Source: an uncultured beta proteobacterium | Lineage (GTDB): Bacteria > Pseudomonadota > Gammaproteobacteria > Burkholderiales > Burkholderiaceae_C | Direction of reading: 5' to 3' | Assembly: GCA_903909815.1 (NCBI GenBank) | Contig: CAIVXG010000108.1 | Span: 31,747-95,746, forward strand | DNA: 64,000 nucleotides | Shown: positions 10,101-17,598 of the stretch, one piece after another | Layout of the letters: each line of letters begins with the position of its first letter | Position numbering within the stretch: the stretch's first letter is position 1 | Made by a program: the position numbers and the translations under genes | The notes under the pieces: generated by a model | Databases searched by the model: none | Seen by the model: the letters and a program-made list of their open reading frames with translations, nothing else | Told to the model about the DNA's origin: nothing

Positions 10101-10346
10101 CCTGAAACAGCGCGATGCCGTGAGCTGGTAGGCCTTGTCCGCCGGATAGAACTCCAGGATTGCGTCGTCCTTGTTGCGCACGCCAAAGCTGGCGATGCCT
10201 TGACCGCGATTCACATAGAAGGCCCAGACCGGGCGCCCGGCGGTTCCTGCAATGCCTGGCAGGAAGCTGGCGAAGGGGGCTTGCTCGTTGTACTGGTCGA
10301 TAGTGAAGCTGTCGTGACCGTCGAACTGATAGGGGCTTGATGGCAT
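7176..10346 (-). CDS. Cellobiose/beta-glucan-phosphorylase-like protein (GH94-clan type)
   Basis: 1056 residues from ATG 10346 (MPSSPYQFDGHDSFT); an in-frame ATG at 10412 is an alternative start. The N-terminus (FASFLPGIAGTAGRPVWAFY, then VNRGQGIASFGVRNKD) and the following block FYPADKAYQLTASRCFRTF are those of large bacterial proteins annotated as cellobiose phosphorylase, with a beta-sandwich followed by an (alpha/alpha)6 barrel. From length and these motifs I place it near the beta-1,3-glucan phosphorylases (GH149/GH161) rather than classical GH94 cellobiose phosphorylase of about 800 residues; this is memory-based. The family reversibly phosphorolyses beta-glucosidic bonds to glucose 1-phosphate. 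No signal peptide is seen, so it is cytoplasmic. It is divergent from the secreted alpha-galactosidase gene. Substrate assignment is open. Confidence 0.75.
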   Translation of the reverse strand: MPSSPYQFDGHDSFTIDQYNEQAPFASFLPGIAGTAGRPVWAFYVNRGQGIASFGVRNKDDAILEFYPADKAYQLTASRCFRTFLKIHDAQGSVNHEPFQRGTGSDVGQRLHVSPHEVSVEEIHPVLGLTVRADNFTLPEAALAGLVRRVTLTNTGTAPKTVDIVDGLPQILPYGMNQWCVKNMSRTSEALMVVDGVNENSPFFRLKVLTGDTPVVEPVVGGNFFVGFLDSGRTHTLVDAEKIFGKALDFSVPERFYADETLEFEHQVAGNRTPSAFQALTLQLAPGESRTFYGLYGHAPNWKALQKFLREVTGAAYFEAKREVNRQLVQGLTQRAFTATAHPLFDAYSRQCYLDNGLRGGFSITAPGGAQLHLYGRKHGDLERDYNDFFLQDSPFSEGNGDFRDMLQNRRTDLFFDPSVGARNIRYFFKLIQPDGFNPMVLRNSRYVVANPAIFRSDFTKVPGLEILLASPFKYAQLWALVRSQTSDVAPLMTEILAVAREEEDAEFEKGYWSDHWTYLVDLLEAFAAIFPERVSDLFGEDGYTFFDPTHFVPPRARKHVMAAGGVRQYGALQARPDKKRLILSRSTQAHQARSKNGTGDVVTTTLLGKVLTLVANKLASLDPCGIGVEMEADRPGWCDAMNGLPGLFGSSVNETIELQRLVDFTRRALDAVQGNCPLPLELANFLQGLHALLHRPDLSAEAFWQLSHELKEAYREQVFMGFEGTQQVQTYAAVLALLDDVSHYLKTAAAKADTPEGITTYYAFEAEEFAERGDGTVHVTRFKPQPLPLFLEGFVHAMRVAEPDEVRRLYETVRRSELFDQKLGMYRLNVPLGENAMELGRVGIFNYGWLENGSIFLHMHAKFVLEMARRGLVNEFYAQINQLLIPFRDPAQYKRSTTENVSFIVSSGFAIDEREHGRGCVARLSGSTVEFLHLWAHLFLGAAPFVWEQGQLVFRPSPSLRKDFFSSQAQPTRPFGQDEFLPEASAACALLGNTLLVYVNPQRLDSFGPRGAMPRRFTLHGRDGVVRSVEGPQLQGATAQALRAGDFRRVDVELL

Positions 10347-10468
10347 GGACTGGGCCGGTTTGGAATTTCTGATCGGTGATGTTAACAAGGCGGGCGTGTC
10401 ATGATCTGGCATCGGCGCAGAGCCCACGGTGTTGGGCGAAACTGGACCTCAATCGTGGAAAGCCGACT

Positions 10469-12700
10469 ATGACTATGAAACTGCCTGCAATCTTGTTCTG
10501 GATCTTGATCTGCGCGAACGCCTGCGCGGGAGCCGACGACAAGATCCCTTTGCCGCAGGCACGCTTCGCGACCGGCGACAACAGTGCTTGGAAAGATCCG
10601 GATTTGGACGATCGCGCATGGAATCAGATCAACACCCACGACTACTACGAGAACCAAGGTTATCCGGGTTACGACGGCTATTCCTGGTACCGGATTCATG
10701 TGCTGATTCCGTCATCGTTCAAGACCACGAGCCACTGGCCGCAGCGCTTGCGCGTCTTCCTGTCGGCCATCGATGATGCTGACGAAACCTTTTTCAACGG
10801 AGTGCGCATTGGCAAGACCGGGCGCATGCCCGAGGATCCGGGTGGCTACGACAGTCAGTACCAGGCGCAGCGCGACTACCACCTGGATCTGCACGGCGAC
10901 GTGGTGCGCTGGGACCGCGACAACGTGATCGCAATCCGCGTCTACGACGGAGGTGGCGGTGGTGGTTTCTACAAAGGAACTCCCTACCTAAAAATGGCCG
11001 AGAAGATTGAGGGCGTGCGCTTGGACACAGCCCAGGCGACGCACCGTTTTCTGGGTACCAAGCGCTTGCGCAGCACGCTTACGGTGGTCAATTCTTACCC
11101 CGTGGCGCAGGTGGGTTCGATTGAATACGAGGTCAGGGATGCGGCGAGCGGGCGCAGCTTGCAGCGGCACAAACAGCCCTTGAATATGGCGGCCATGGGC
11201 ACAAGCCAGTTGCAGTTCACAACGCCTGCGCGCCCGGGTATCGAGGTGGCATATCGCTACCGGGATGCAGCCACGGGTCAGCAACTTGCGGTCACGCAGG
11301 TGTTGCCCTACCTGCTTACACCCGCACAGTCACTTCAGCCAGCGATCCACGGCGCCAGCGTGCTGGGTGCGCGGCCGACCAGCCCGCTGCTGTACCGGAT
11401 TGCCGCGACCGGCCGCGCACCGCTGCGCTATGCGGTGGCGCAGTTGCCTGCGGGCCTGAGCCTGGACCCGAAGCAAGGAGTGATCTCTGGCAGCATCGCG
11501 ACGCGGGGCACGTACAAACTTGAGCTTCAGGTCAGCAATGCGCTGGGACGGGCGACGCGCGAACTCTCTATCGTCGTGGGCGATCAGATCGCGCTCACGC
11601 CGCCCATGGGCTGGAACAGTTGGACGGCTTATGGCGTGGGCGTCAGCGACGCGCTGATGCGCAAGGCCGCCTCCGACTTGATCGCCAGCGGGCTTGCGGC
11701 ACACGGCTGGAATTACGTGAATATCGACGACGGTTGGGAGTCGGCGCAGCGCAGCGCCGACGGCGAGATATCCGGCAACGAGAGGTTCCCCGACATGCGC
11801 GCCTTGGGCGATTACCTGCATGCCAGGGGACTCAAGTTTGGCATCTATTCTTCGCCCGGCGCCTTCACCTGCGGCCGCTATCTGGGCACGCTGGGCCACG
11901 AGCGCCAAGACGCCTGGGCCTACGCACGCTGGGGCGTGGACTACCTCAAATACGACCTGTGCAGCTACACCGACACCATGTCCAAGGAGCAGACACTCGC
12001 CGAGCATCAGAAGCCCTACCAGTTGATGGGCGAGATACTGCGCGAGCTGCCGCGCGACGTGAATTTCAGTCTGTGCCAGTACGGAGAGAAGGACGTGTGG
12101 AACTGGGGTGAGAGCGTGGGCGCCAACTCGTGGAGAACGACCTGGGACGTGGAAGACAACTGGGAGAGCGTGGTCAAGATCGGCTTTTCACAGTCACCCT
12201 ATGCCAAGGCGGCGGGCCCGGGCCACTGGAACGATCCCGATACGCTGGTGCTGGGCCGACTCGGATGGGGCAACGCACTGCACCCCTCGCGCCTGACGCC
12301 CGACGAGCAATACAGCCAGGTCAGTCTGTGGAGTCTGCTGGCCGCGCCGCTGTTGATTGGCAACGATCTGTCCAGCATCGATGCGTTCACCCTGAATCTG
12401 TTGACGAACGACGAGGTCATTGCTATCAATCAGGACCGGCTGGGTCAGGCCGCGCAGCGGGTGTTTGAGGATCAGGACTGGCAGGTTTGGGTCAAACCTT
12501 TGGAAGGAGGGCGCAAGGCAGTGGGCGTCTTCAACCTGGGGTCGCAATTTCGCACCTTCAAACTGACGCCAGCCATGGCCGGTATGGATCGTGCTGGCAA
12601 GCTGCGCGACGCCTGGCGGAAAAAGGATTTGGGCGCCTTCGGTGAAGGCATCACGGTGAGTGCGCCGGCCCACGGCCTGGCATTGTTGGTTGGCCGCTGA
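10469..12700 (+). CDS. Secreted GH27 alpha-galactosidase with N-terminal beta-sandwich and putative-Ig domain
   Basis: 743 residues from ATG 10469 (GTGGAAAG upstream). A signal peptide (residues 1 to about 21) is followed by a jelly-roll, carbohydrate-binding-like region (about 40-180; RLRVFLSAIDDADETFFNG), a putative-Ig He_PIG-like domain (about 300-370; LPAGLSLDPKQGVISG), and a GH27 (beta/alpha)8 barrel from about 375. Catalytic residues are recognisable: nucleophile Asp496 in DYLKYDLCSY and acid/base Asp560 in RTTWD. Substrate-binding NIDDGW is at 418-423. GH27 enzymes remove terminal alpha-galactose. Export points to action on extracellular or periplasmic galactosides. The divergent partner is a cytoplasmic phosphorylase-like enzyme. 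No sugar transporter is adjacent, so the pair looks like a minimal carbohydrate locus. Confidence 0.9.
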   Translation: MTMKLPAILFWILICANACAGADDKIPLPQARFATGDNSAWKDPDLDDRAWNQINTHDYYENQGYPGYDGYSWYRIHVLIPSSFKTTSHWPQRLRVFLSAIDDADETFFNGVRIGKTGRMPEDPGGYDSQYQAQRDYHLDLHGDVVRWDRDNVIAIRVYDGGGGGGFYKGTPYLKMAEKIEGVRLDTAQATHRFLGTKRLRSTLTVVNSYPVAQVGSIEYEVRDAASGRSLQRHKQPLNMAAMGTSQLQFTTPARPGIEVAYRYRDAATGQQLAVTQVLPYLLTPAQSLQPAIHGASVLGARPTSPLLYRIAATGRAPLRYAVAQLPAGLSLDPKQGVISGSIATRGTYKLELQVSNALGRATRELSIVVGDQIALTPPMGWNSWTAYGVGVSDALMRKAASDLIASGLAAHGWNYVNIDDGWESAQRSADGEISGNERFPDMRALGDYLHARGLKFGIYSSPGAFTCGRYLGTLGHERQDAWAYARWGVDYLKYDLCSYTDTMSKEQTLAEHQKPYQLMGEILRELPRDVNFSLCQYGEKDVWNWGESVGANSWRTTWDVEDNWESVVKIGFSQSPYAKAAGPGHWNDPDTLVLGRLGWGNALHPSRLTPDEQYSQVSLWSLLAAPLLIGNDLSSIDAFTLNLLTNDEVIAINQDRLGQAAQRVFEDQDWQVWVKPLEGGRKAVGVFNLGSQFRTFKLTPAMAGMDRAGKLRDAWRKKDLGAFGEGITVSAPAHGLALLVGR

Positions 12701-12812
12701 TGCTGCTGTCAAGCGACGCGTTGAATCTCGGATTCCAAACGACTTCAACCATCTGACTCAGGCGCATCATTCGTCCAAGGCCGTGGAAGCGGATTGAATT
12801 GGCACGCTGGCG

Positions 12813-13898
12813 TCACCAGGCCACAGGATTCTTCACTTCAGTGCCAGCCGTGTCCAGCAGCTTGGGGTTGGCGAAGAGCGAGCTGAACACCAATCGGCGC
12901 ACCTGCGGCAGGTCCGGCACGGCGTAGAGCACGGGCGTCATCATCTCCTCGAAGATGCCGCGCAAGGACCGTGCGCCCACCTTGTATTCCAAAGCCAGTT
13001 CGGCGATCTCCACAAACACGCGCGGCGCGATCTCCAGCGTCACGCCCTGCGCCAGCATCATGTCGCAAAACTGCTGATAGATCGAGTTCCTGGGCTCGGT
13101 CATGATGCGCACCAGCGTGGCGCGCGACAGGTCCTGCAGATTCGCGATCACGGGCAGGCGCCCGGTGAACTCGGGGATCAGGCCGAATTCGATCAGGTCG
13201 GTGGGTTTGATGCGGGCGTTGAGCTTGTCCAGGATGCGTTGATTGGCCGAGTCGCCGATCGAGATGAAACCGTAGTTGGGTTTGCCCGCGCGGATCTGGT
13301 CCAGGCCTACGAAGGCGCCGCCGCAGATGAACAGGATGTTGGAAGTGTCAATCGCCTGGGTGGCGCTGAGCTTGACGAGAGAGCCTTCCATGATCTTAAG
13401 CAAGGCGTGCTGCACGCCTTCACCCGAGGTACTGCGCAACTGGCCGCCCGCCGACTTGAGCTTGTCGATCTCGTCGATGAAGACGATGCCGTGCTGGGCC
13501 TTGGCGATGTCGCCGTGGGCCTGACCCAGCAGCCGCAACAGGATCGCTTCGATCTCCTCGTTCACGTAGCGCGTCTGCGCCAGCGAGGTGGCGTCGGCCG
13601 TGACGAAGGGCACGCCGATGGCGTTGGACAGGGTCTGGCACAGCAGGGTCTTGCCGGTGCCCGTGGGCCCCACCAACAGCACGTTGCTCTTGGCAATGGA
13701 GGCGTTTGTGCGGCGCGCACCGAGCAGCTTTTGGTAGTGGGCGTAGACCACCACGGCCAGCGTGCGCTTGGCCTCATCCTGTCCCACCACGTACTGGTCC
13801 AGATAGCCCACGATGGCGCTGGGCGTGTGGCCCGCAGCAAGGCCGTTGGGGGTGTTGGGGTTCATCGACCGGTCTGGGTCTTGCTGCGGGTCGGCCAT
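12813..13898 (-). CDS. Divergent ClpX-like AAA+ ATPase lacking the zinc-binding domain
   Basis: 361 residues from ATG 13898 (alternative ATG 13865), about 60 shorter than ClpX because the N-terminal four-cysteine adaptor domain is absent. ATPase elements are intact: Walker A GPTGTGKT (77-84), Walker B IVFIDEID (138-145), the arginine-finger region [10 protein letters not shown] (241-250) and sensor 2 GARSLR (308-313). Elements for substrate and ClpP handling are altered. The pore loop GYVG is RYVN (110-113). The RKH loop is deleted, so [20 protein letters not shown] runs straight on. The segment where ClpX carries the IGF ClpP-docking loop reads [11 protein letters not shown]. It is therefore unlikely to be a normal ClpXP unfoldase. 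It starts 6 nt after the CPBP protease stop, suggesting one operon and a shared task. Confidence 0.85.
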   Translation of the reverse strand: MADPQQDPDRSMNPNTPNGLAAGHTPSAIVGYLDQYVVGQDEAKRTLAVVVYAHYQKLLGARRTNASIAKSNVLLVGPTGTGKTLLCQTLSNAIGVPFVTADATSLAQTRYVNEEIEAILLRLLGQAHGDIAKAQHGIVFIDEIDKLKSAGGQLRSTSGEGVQHALLKIMEGSLVKLSATQAIDTSNILFICGGAFVGLDQIRAGKPNYGFISIGDSANQRILDKLNARIKPTDLIEFGLIPEFTGRLPVIANLQDLSRATLVRIMTEPRNSIYQQFCDMMLAQGVTLEIAPRVFVEIAELALEYKVGARSLRGIFEEMMTPVLYAVPDLPQVRRLVFSSLFANPKLLDTAGTEVKNPVAW

Positions 13899-13904
13899 GG
13901 CGGA

Positions 13905-16900
13905 TTATGTGCGCGCACAGCCCAGGCTGCGGCCATAGCGCAGGGTCCACCAGGTCAGGGCCAGCGTCACGACGCAGGAAATGAAGGCAAGGGTCGCGGC
14001 GTTGTTGATGGGTGCGGCCATCAGCTTGGGAATTTCCGCGAGCGCGGACAGCGCCGAAAACGCAATCGCGACATCGATCTCGCCGCGCCGCACCAGCACC
14101 CACATGGCCAGCACGCTGAACAGAACGGGTAACACAAATGCCAAGCTTGAGCCAAGGGTTTCGCCAGCCAATAGGCTGCTTAGGGCCGCTAGCAGGGCCA
14201 GCGATCCCAGCACGACTGTACGCCGTCTGGTGCTGCAAAATTGAACTGAGCCCGCGATCAGTGCGACGGCGGCAAGGTTCAAGAACAGCCCGCCAAAGCA
14301 GGCCATGACCGTGGTCCAAAGCGGTTGGATCGAATTCCAGGCACCGACGTCTGGCAGGTTGGGGTTGATATCTGGGAAGAAGTGTTGCAGCGTCGCCTTC
14401 AAACCCTCGTACAGGAACACCAGCGCCAAGCCGCGCGGCAGATCGCGGGCGACTGCCGCACGACTGGGGCGTTGCGGGCTGTACAGGCGCATGGCCAGCA
14501 ACCCGAGCAGCGCGGCACCCAGCAAGTAGCCGACCGCGGCCAGAGCCACGCCCGTGGCTAACTGCGTGCTCCAGTCCTGCGCCACGTTGAACGCCATCGC
14601 CTTGCGATCAAAGCTCAGGCCGTAGCCCGCCATGGCGGGAACGAACAGCAGGCCAGCCCAAGTCAAGCCCATGCGCCAGCGCACTTGACCCTGCACCACC
14701 TGGCGCAGCGTCAAGCCAAAAACCAGCAGAATCAGTGCCACGCCGAACAGGCCCGCGGCGATCTTGTACGGTGTCTTCGCCGACTCCTTCGTTTGCTGTT
14801 CGCGCGCCCACGCGTCGGGAACGAAGACGTGCTGCCAAGCGTCGACCTCATCACCCCGCACATTGAGCGAAACCCGGGCGCTGCCACCCTTGATGTCGAG
14901 TGCCTTTTTGTCATCAAAGCGAAAGACCCAGTCACGTCGGGTCGGGCGCTCCACTTCCTCTGCCGAAGCCAGCTCCCAGGGTCGATGCGCCAGCGCCTTC
15001 TGGCTTTGCATGAAGGTCTGCACCAGCGCCAGCGCCTGCTCGCGGTCGAGTTTGACGCCGGGCCGCGCCTCTGGCACATGGTGGAATACCGCCAGCACCT
15101 CGCCTTGCCCCGTCATGGCCACTTCCCAGTCTTCGCTGCGCTCCTCTACCGGACCGGTGGTGTGGCGGAACATGACGCGCCATTGCGGTGGCGATATCTG
15201 GCCGTCGGCTAACAGCCGGCTGAACACCTGTGGCCCGGCTTCGCGCCAGACAAAGCGCACAGCCTGGCTGTCAACGTCGGCCACCGGAAGAACGATCGCC
15301 AGTCGCCTCCAATCGGCGTCGAGCCGCACGCCGCGCTCGCCCAACACGCCTTCAGCGCGGGCAATCGCGGCCGCATGGTTCAGCGTGAATTTGGGTGTTT
15401 GCACCTGGGGCGCGGGCCACAACAGCAACGCCGAAAGGCCGACGATGGCGCCGAACAACAGCGCTGCGCGCTGCAACCACCACGGACGCGCCAGCGATTC
15501 AGACGGCGATGGCACCGCCACCGCAACTTCTTGGGGCGTCACAGTCGTTGCACTGGCGGCGCTTTCGCCGTTGCGCAAACCCGAAGCCAAATCGGCAAAG
15601 TAGCCCTGCTTGAAGCGGGCGCGTAGCACCATCAGCAGCGGCAGCAAACCGGCCAGCAGCACCAGGCCGCGGTCCAGCCACAGGCGCGGGTCGGCGGCGA
15701 CAAAGAGCGGCAGGCTCATCAGCGTCAGATCGAACGTGAAGTGCATCAACATGCACGGCACCAGGCCGTAGCGCAGAAAGATCAGGCCCCACACCAGGGC
15801 CGGAACGAACAACTCCGCCAGTCGGCTGTAGCTGGGAAGGCCGGGGTAGTTGGCGTGCGCACCGGCAAACACCAGCGCTTGCAGCACCAGTGCCAGGGCA
15901 ATCATGCTGCGCCGCCAGCCCAGGCGCGTTCCGATCAGTGCGGCGGCGGCCAGGGGCACGGCGCGAAATAGCGACTCTTCCATGGTGCCGGCCTGCAAGG
16001 CGTTGGCAATCGGCTCCAGCGCCGGGCGCCAGGCCGCAAGGATGTTGGGGTCGCTCAAGCTTTCGGCCGGCACCCACCAGCCGAACTGGGTGCGCGCCAC
16101 CCAATAGAACCCCGAAGCCAGCAGCAACTCGATCGCCATCCAGCAGTAGCCGCCCAGCGTGCGCCCCAGAGCCTGCGGGCTGGCCGCAGCGGCCACACTC
16201 CAGAAGCTGAACAGGCGCGGGTGCTGCGCAAAGGCGCGCCGGCTCAGGCCTTCGGCCACCGCAAAGATCAGACCCAGCAGCAGCGTTGAGCCCACAGCTG
16301 CAGCCAGCGCCAGCGCACCATGGTGCAGCAAGAAGTTGTAGGCGGAGTCGGTGGTTGCATAGCCGAACCACCTGAGCGGCAGGCTAGACACCAAGGCTGC
16401 CCCCAGCAACACCCCCACCACGCCGCCACCGGCCAGAGCGGGTTTCCATGCGAGGCCACCGTTGCGCGCCAGCCAGATCCAGCCTCCCAGCAGACCGCCC
16501 AGACCGAATAGGCTGAACATCGCGATGGTCGCCACCTTGGCGATAACGTCATTGCCGGTGCGCAACTGGTTGAAGCGCTGCGCAAATGCTTGCGGCACAA
16601 AGGCGTAGGGCGTCACGTCGATGAGGCGATCCCCCGCTACCACCAGCTGCAGGCGAAAGCGCGCTTCGCCGCGTCTTTCGCTCTGGTGTTCATAGACAAA
16701 GCTGTGGTCAACGCGACCGCCGGGCCGTGTCACCTGCGACGCACTCAAAGGCGCATAGGAATTCCACAGCGAGTCTCCCAACAGACTGCGCGCACCGGCC
16801 TCGGCGATGGCGCGCGCGGGCGCCTCCGTCAAGGCCGCGCCCGGCGCCTTCTCCGGCACTTTGCGCGTGAAGCCATAGGGATAGCCTTCGGCCGTGAAGC

Positions 16901-17258
16901 GCACGCGCAATTCATCCTCCTGCGACTCGCTGAAGCGTCGCACGGTCCAGAAATAGGGCGCGACAAAGCGCTGACCCAGCAGCGCGGTGTAGGCGTCGAC
17001 GCCACCGCCTTCGAGCTCGATGTAGTTTTGCAAATTCCCGTCGTGCTCGAAACCGGCCACGGCGCGGGTGGTGGCGAGTTCGGGAAAGCGTTGGGCCTGC
17101 AACGCTGCTGCTGCATCCAGCGCCTGGTCGCGCGACAAGCTCACCTGCACCTGCAGCAGCGGCATCGCCTTGGGGAAAAGCCATAGGGAGGTAACCGCGC
17201 TGGCGAGTGCCAGTGCCAGCAGCGCGGCCCAGAAGGCCTTGCGTTTTTCAAGAATCAT
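13905..17258 (-). CDS. Large CPBP-family intramembrane metalloprotease with duplicated extracytoplasmic module
   Basis: 1117 residues from ATG 17258; the open frame continues upstream but only through repeat DNA. It has one N-terminal transmembrane helix, then an extracytoplasmic domain (about 30-260), a multi-helix membrane core, a second extracytoplasmic domain (about 670-860), and a C-terminal bundle of about 7 helices. The membrane core holds the CPBP (Abi) signature: Glu427-Glu428-x3-Arg432 (EESLFR), FAGAH with His468, and His506-x3-Asp510 (HFTFD). These are the metal-binding and catalytic residues of the family, whose eukaryotic relatives (Rce1) cut prenylated CaaX proteins. The two extracytoplasmic domains look homologous (each ends in a DVTPYAFVPQAFAQ / DAWQHVFVPDAWAR-like segment before a helix). 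Co-transcribed with the ClpX-like gene. Confidence 0.85.
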   Translation of the reverse strand: MILEKRKAFWAALLALALASAVTSLWLFPKAMPLLQVQVSLSRDQALDAAAALQAQRFPELATTRAVAGFEHDGNLQNYIELEGGGVDAYTALLGQRFVAPYFWTVRRFSESQEDELRVRFTAEGYPYGFTRKVPEKAPGAALTEAPARAIAEAGARSLLGDSLWNSYAPLSASQVTRPGGRVDHSFVYEHQSERRGEARFRLQLVVAGDRLIDVTPYAFVPQAFAQRFNQLRTGNDVIAKVATIAMFSLFGLGGLLGGWIWLARNGGLAWKPALAGGGVVGVLLGAALVSSLPLRWFGYATTDSAYNFLLHHGALALAAAVGSTLLLGLIFAVAEGLSRRAFAQHPRLFSFWSVAAAASPQALGRTLGGYCWMAIELLLASGFYWVARTQFGWWVPAESLSDPNILAAWRPALEPIANALQAGTMEESLFRAVPLAAAALIGTRLGWRRSMIALALVLQALVFAGAHANYPGLPSYSRLAELFVPALVWGLIFLRYGLVPCMLMHFTFDLTLMSLPLFVAADPRLWLDRGLVLLAGLLPLLMVLRARFKQGYFADLASGLRNGESAASATTVTPQEVAVAVPSPSESLARPWWLQRAALLFGAIVGLSALLLWPAPQVQTPKFTLNHAAAIARAEGVLGERGVRLDADWRRLAIVLPVADVDSQAVRFVWREAGPQVFSRLLADGQISPPQWRVMFRHTTGPVEERSEDWEVAMTGQGEVLAVFHHVPEARPGVKLDREQALALVQTFMQSQKALAHRPWELASAEEVERPTRRDWVFRFDDKKALDIKGGSARVSLNVRGDEVDAWQHVFVPDAWAREQQTKESAKTPYKIAAGLFGVALILLVFGLTLRQVVQGQVRWRMGLTWAGLLFVPAMAGYGLSFDRKAMAFNVAQDWSTQLATGVALAAVGYLLGAALLGLLAMRLYSPQRPSRAAVARDLPRGLALVFLYEGLKATLQHFFPDINPNLPDVGAWNSIQPLWTTVMACFGGLFLNLAAVALIAGSVQFCSTRRRTVVLGSLALLAALSSLLAGETLGSSLAFVLPVLFSVLAMWVLVRRGEIDVAIAFSALSALAEIPKLMAAPINNAATLAFISCVVTLALTWWTLRYGRSLGCART

Positions 17259-17311
17259 GAGTGCTTTCGTTGGAGCCGGAATGTCATTTTGATAGTAGCC
17301 GGTTTGGCAGT

Positions 17312-17592
17312 CGTCATTGCGAGCGCAGCGAAGCAATCCAGGTCGTTGGTATTTGACGATGGATTGCCGCGCTGCGCTCGCAATGAACCGACCACGTCCG
17401 ATACGCCAATTTTTTCTCGTCATTGCGAGGCCGTAGGCCGTGGCAATCCATGTCGGCACGCCACGAAAATACATGGATTGCCGCGCCGTCATTGCGAGGA
17501 GCGAAAGCGACGCGGCAATCGCAATGACGGATTTGTGGTTCATGGCCCGTGTGCAGTTTCGGCCGGCCGAAACAGGTAGCCCGCAATGACGG
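17312..17592. repeat. Cluster of REP-like GTCATTGCGAG repeats upstream of the CPBP gene
   Basis: The 340 bp between the CPBP start and the FAD-oxidoreductase stop hold no gene but several repeat arms. Direct copies are at 17312-17340 (GTCATTGCGAGCGCAGCG...AAGCAATCC) and 17418-17450. Inverted copies are at about 17360-17387 and 17472-17485. A further pair is near 17482-17527, ending with a CAATGACGG arm at about 17584-17592. The part around 17540-17580 contains a spacer (CAGTTTCGGCCGGCCGAAAC) also seen, inverted, at 39800-39835. Inverted pairs should form stable stems. Confidence 0.85.
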
Positions 17593-17598
17593 TCATGC

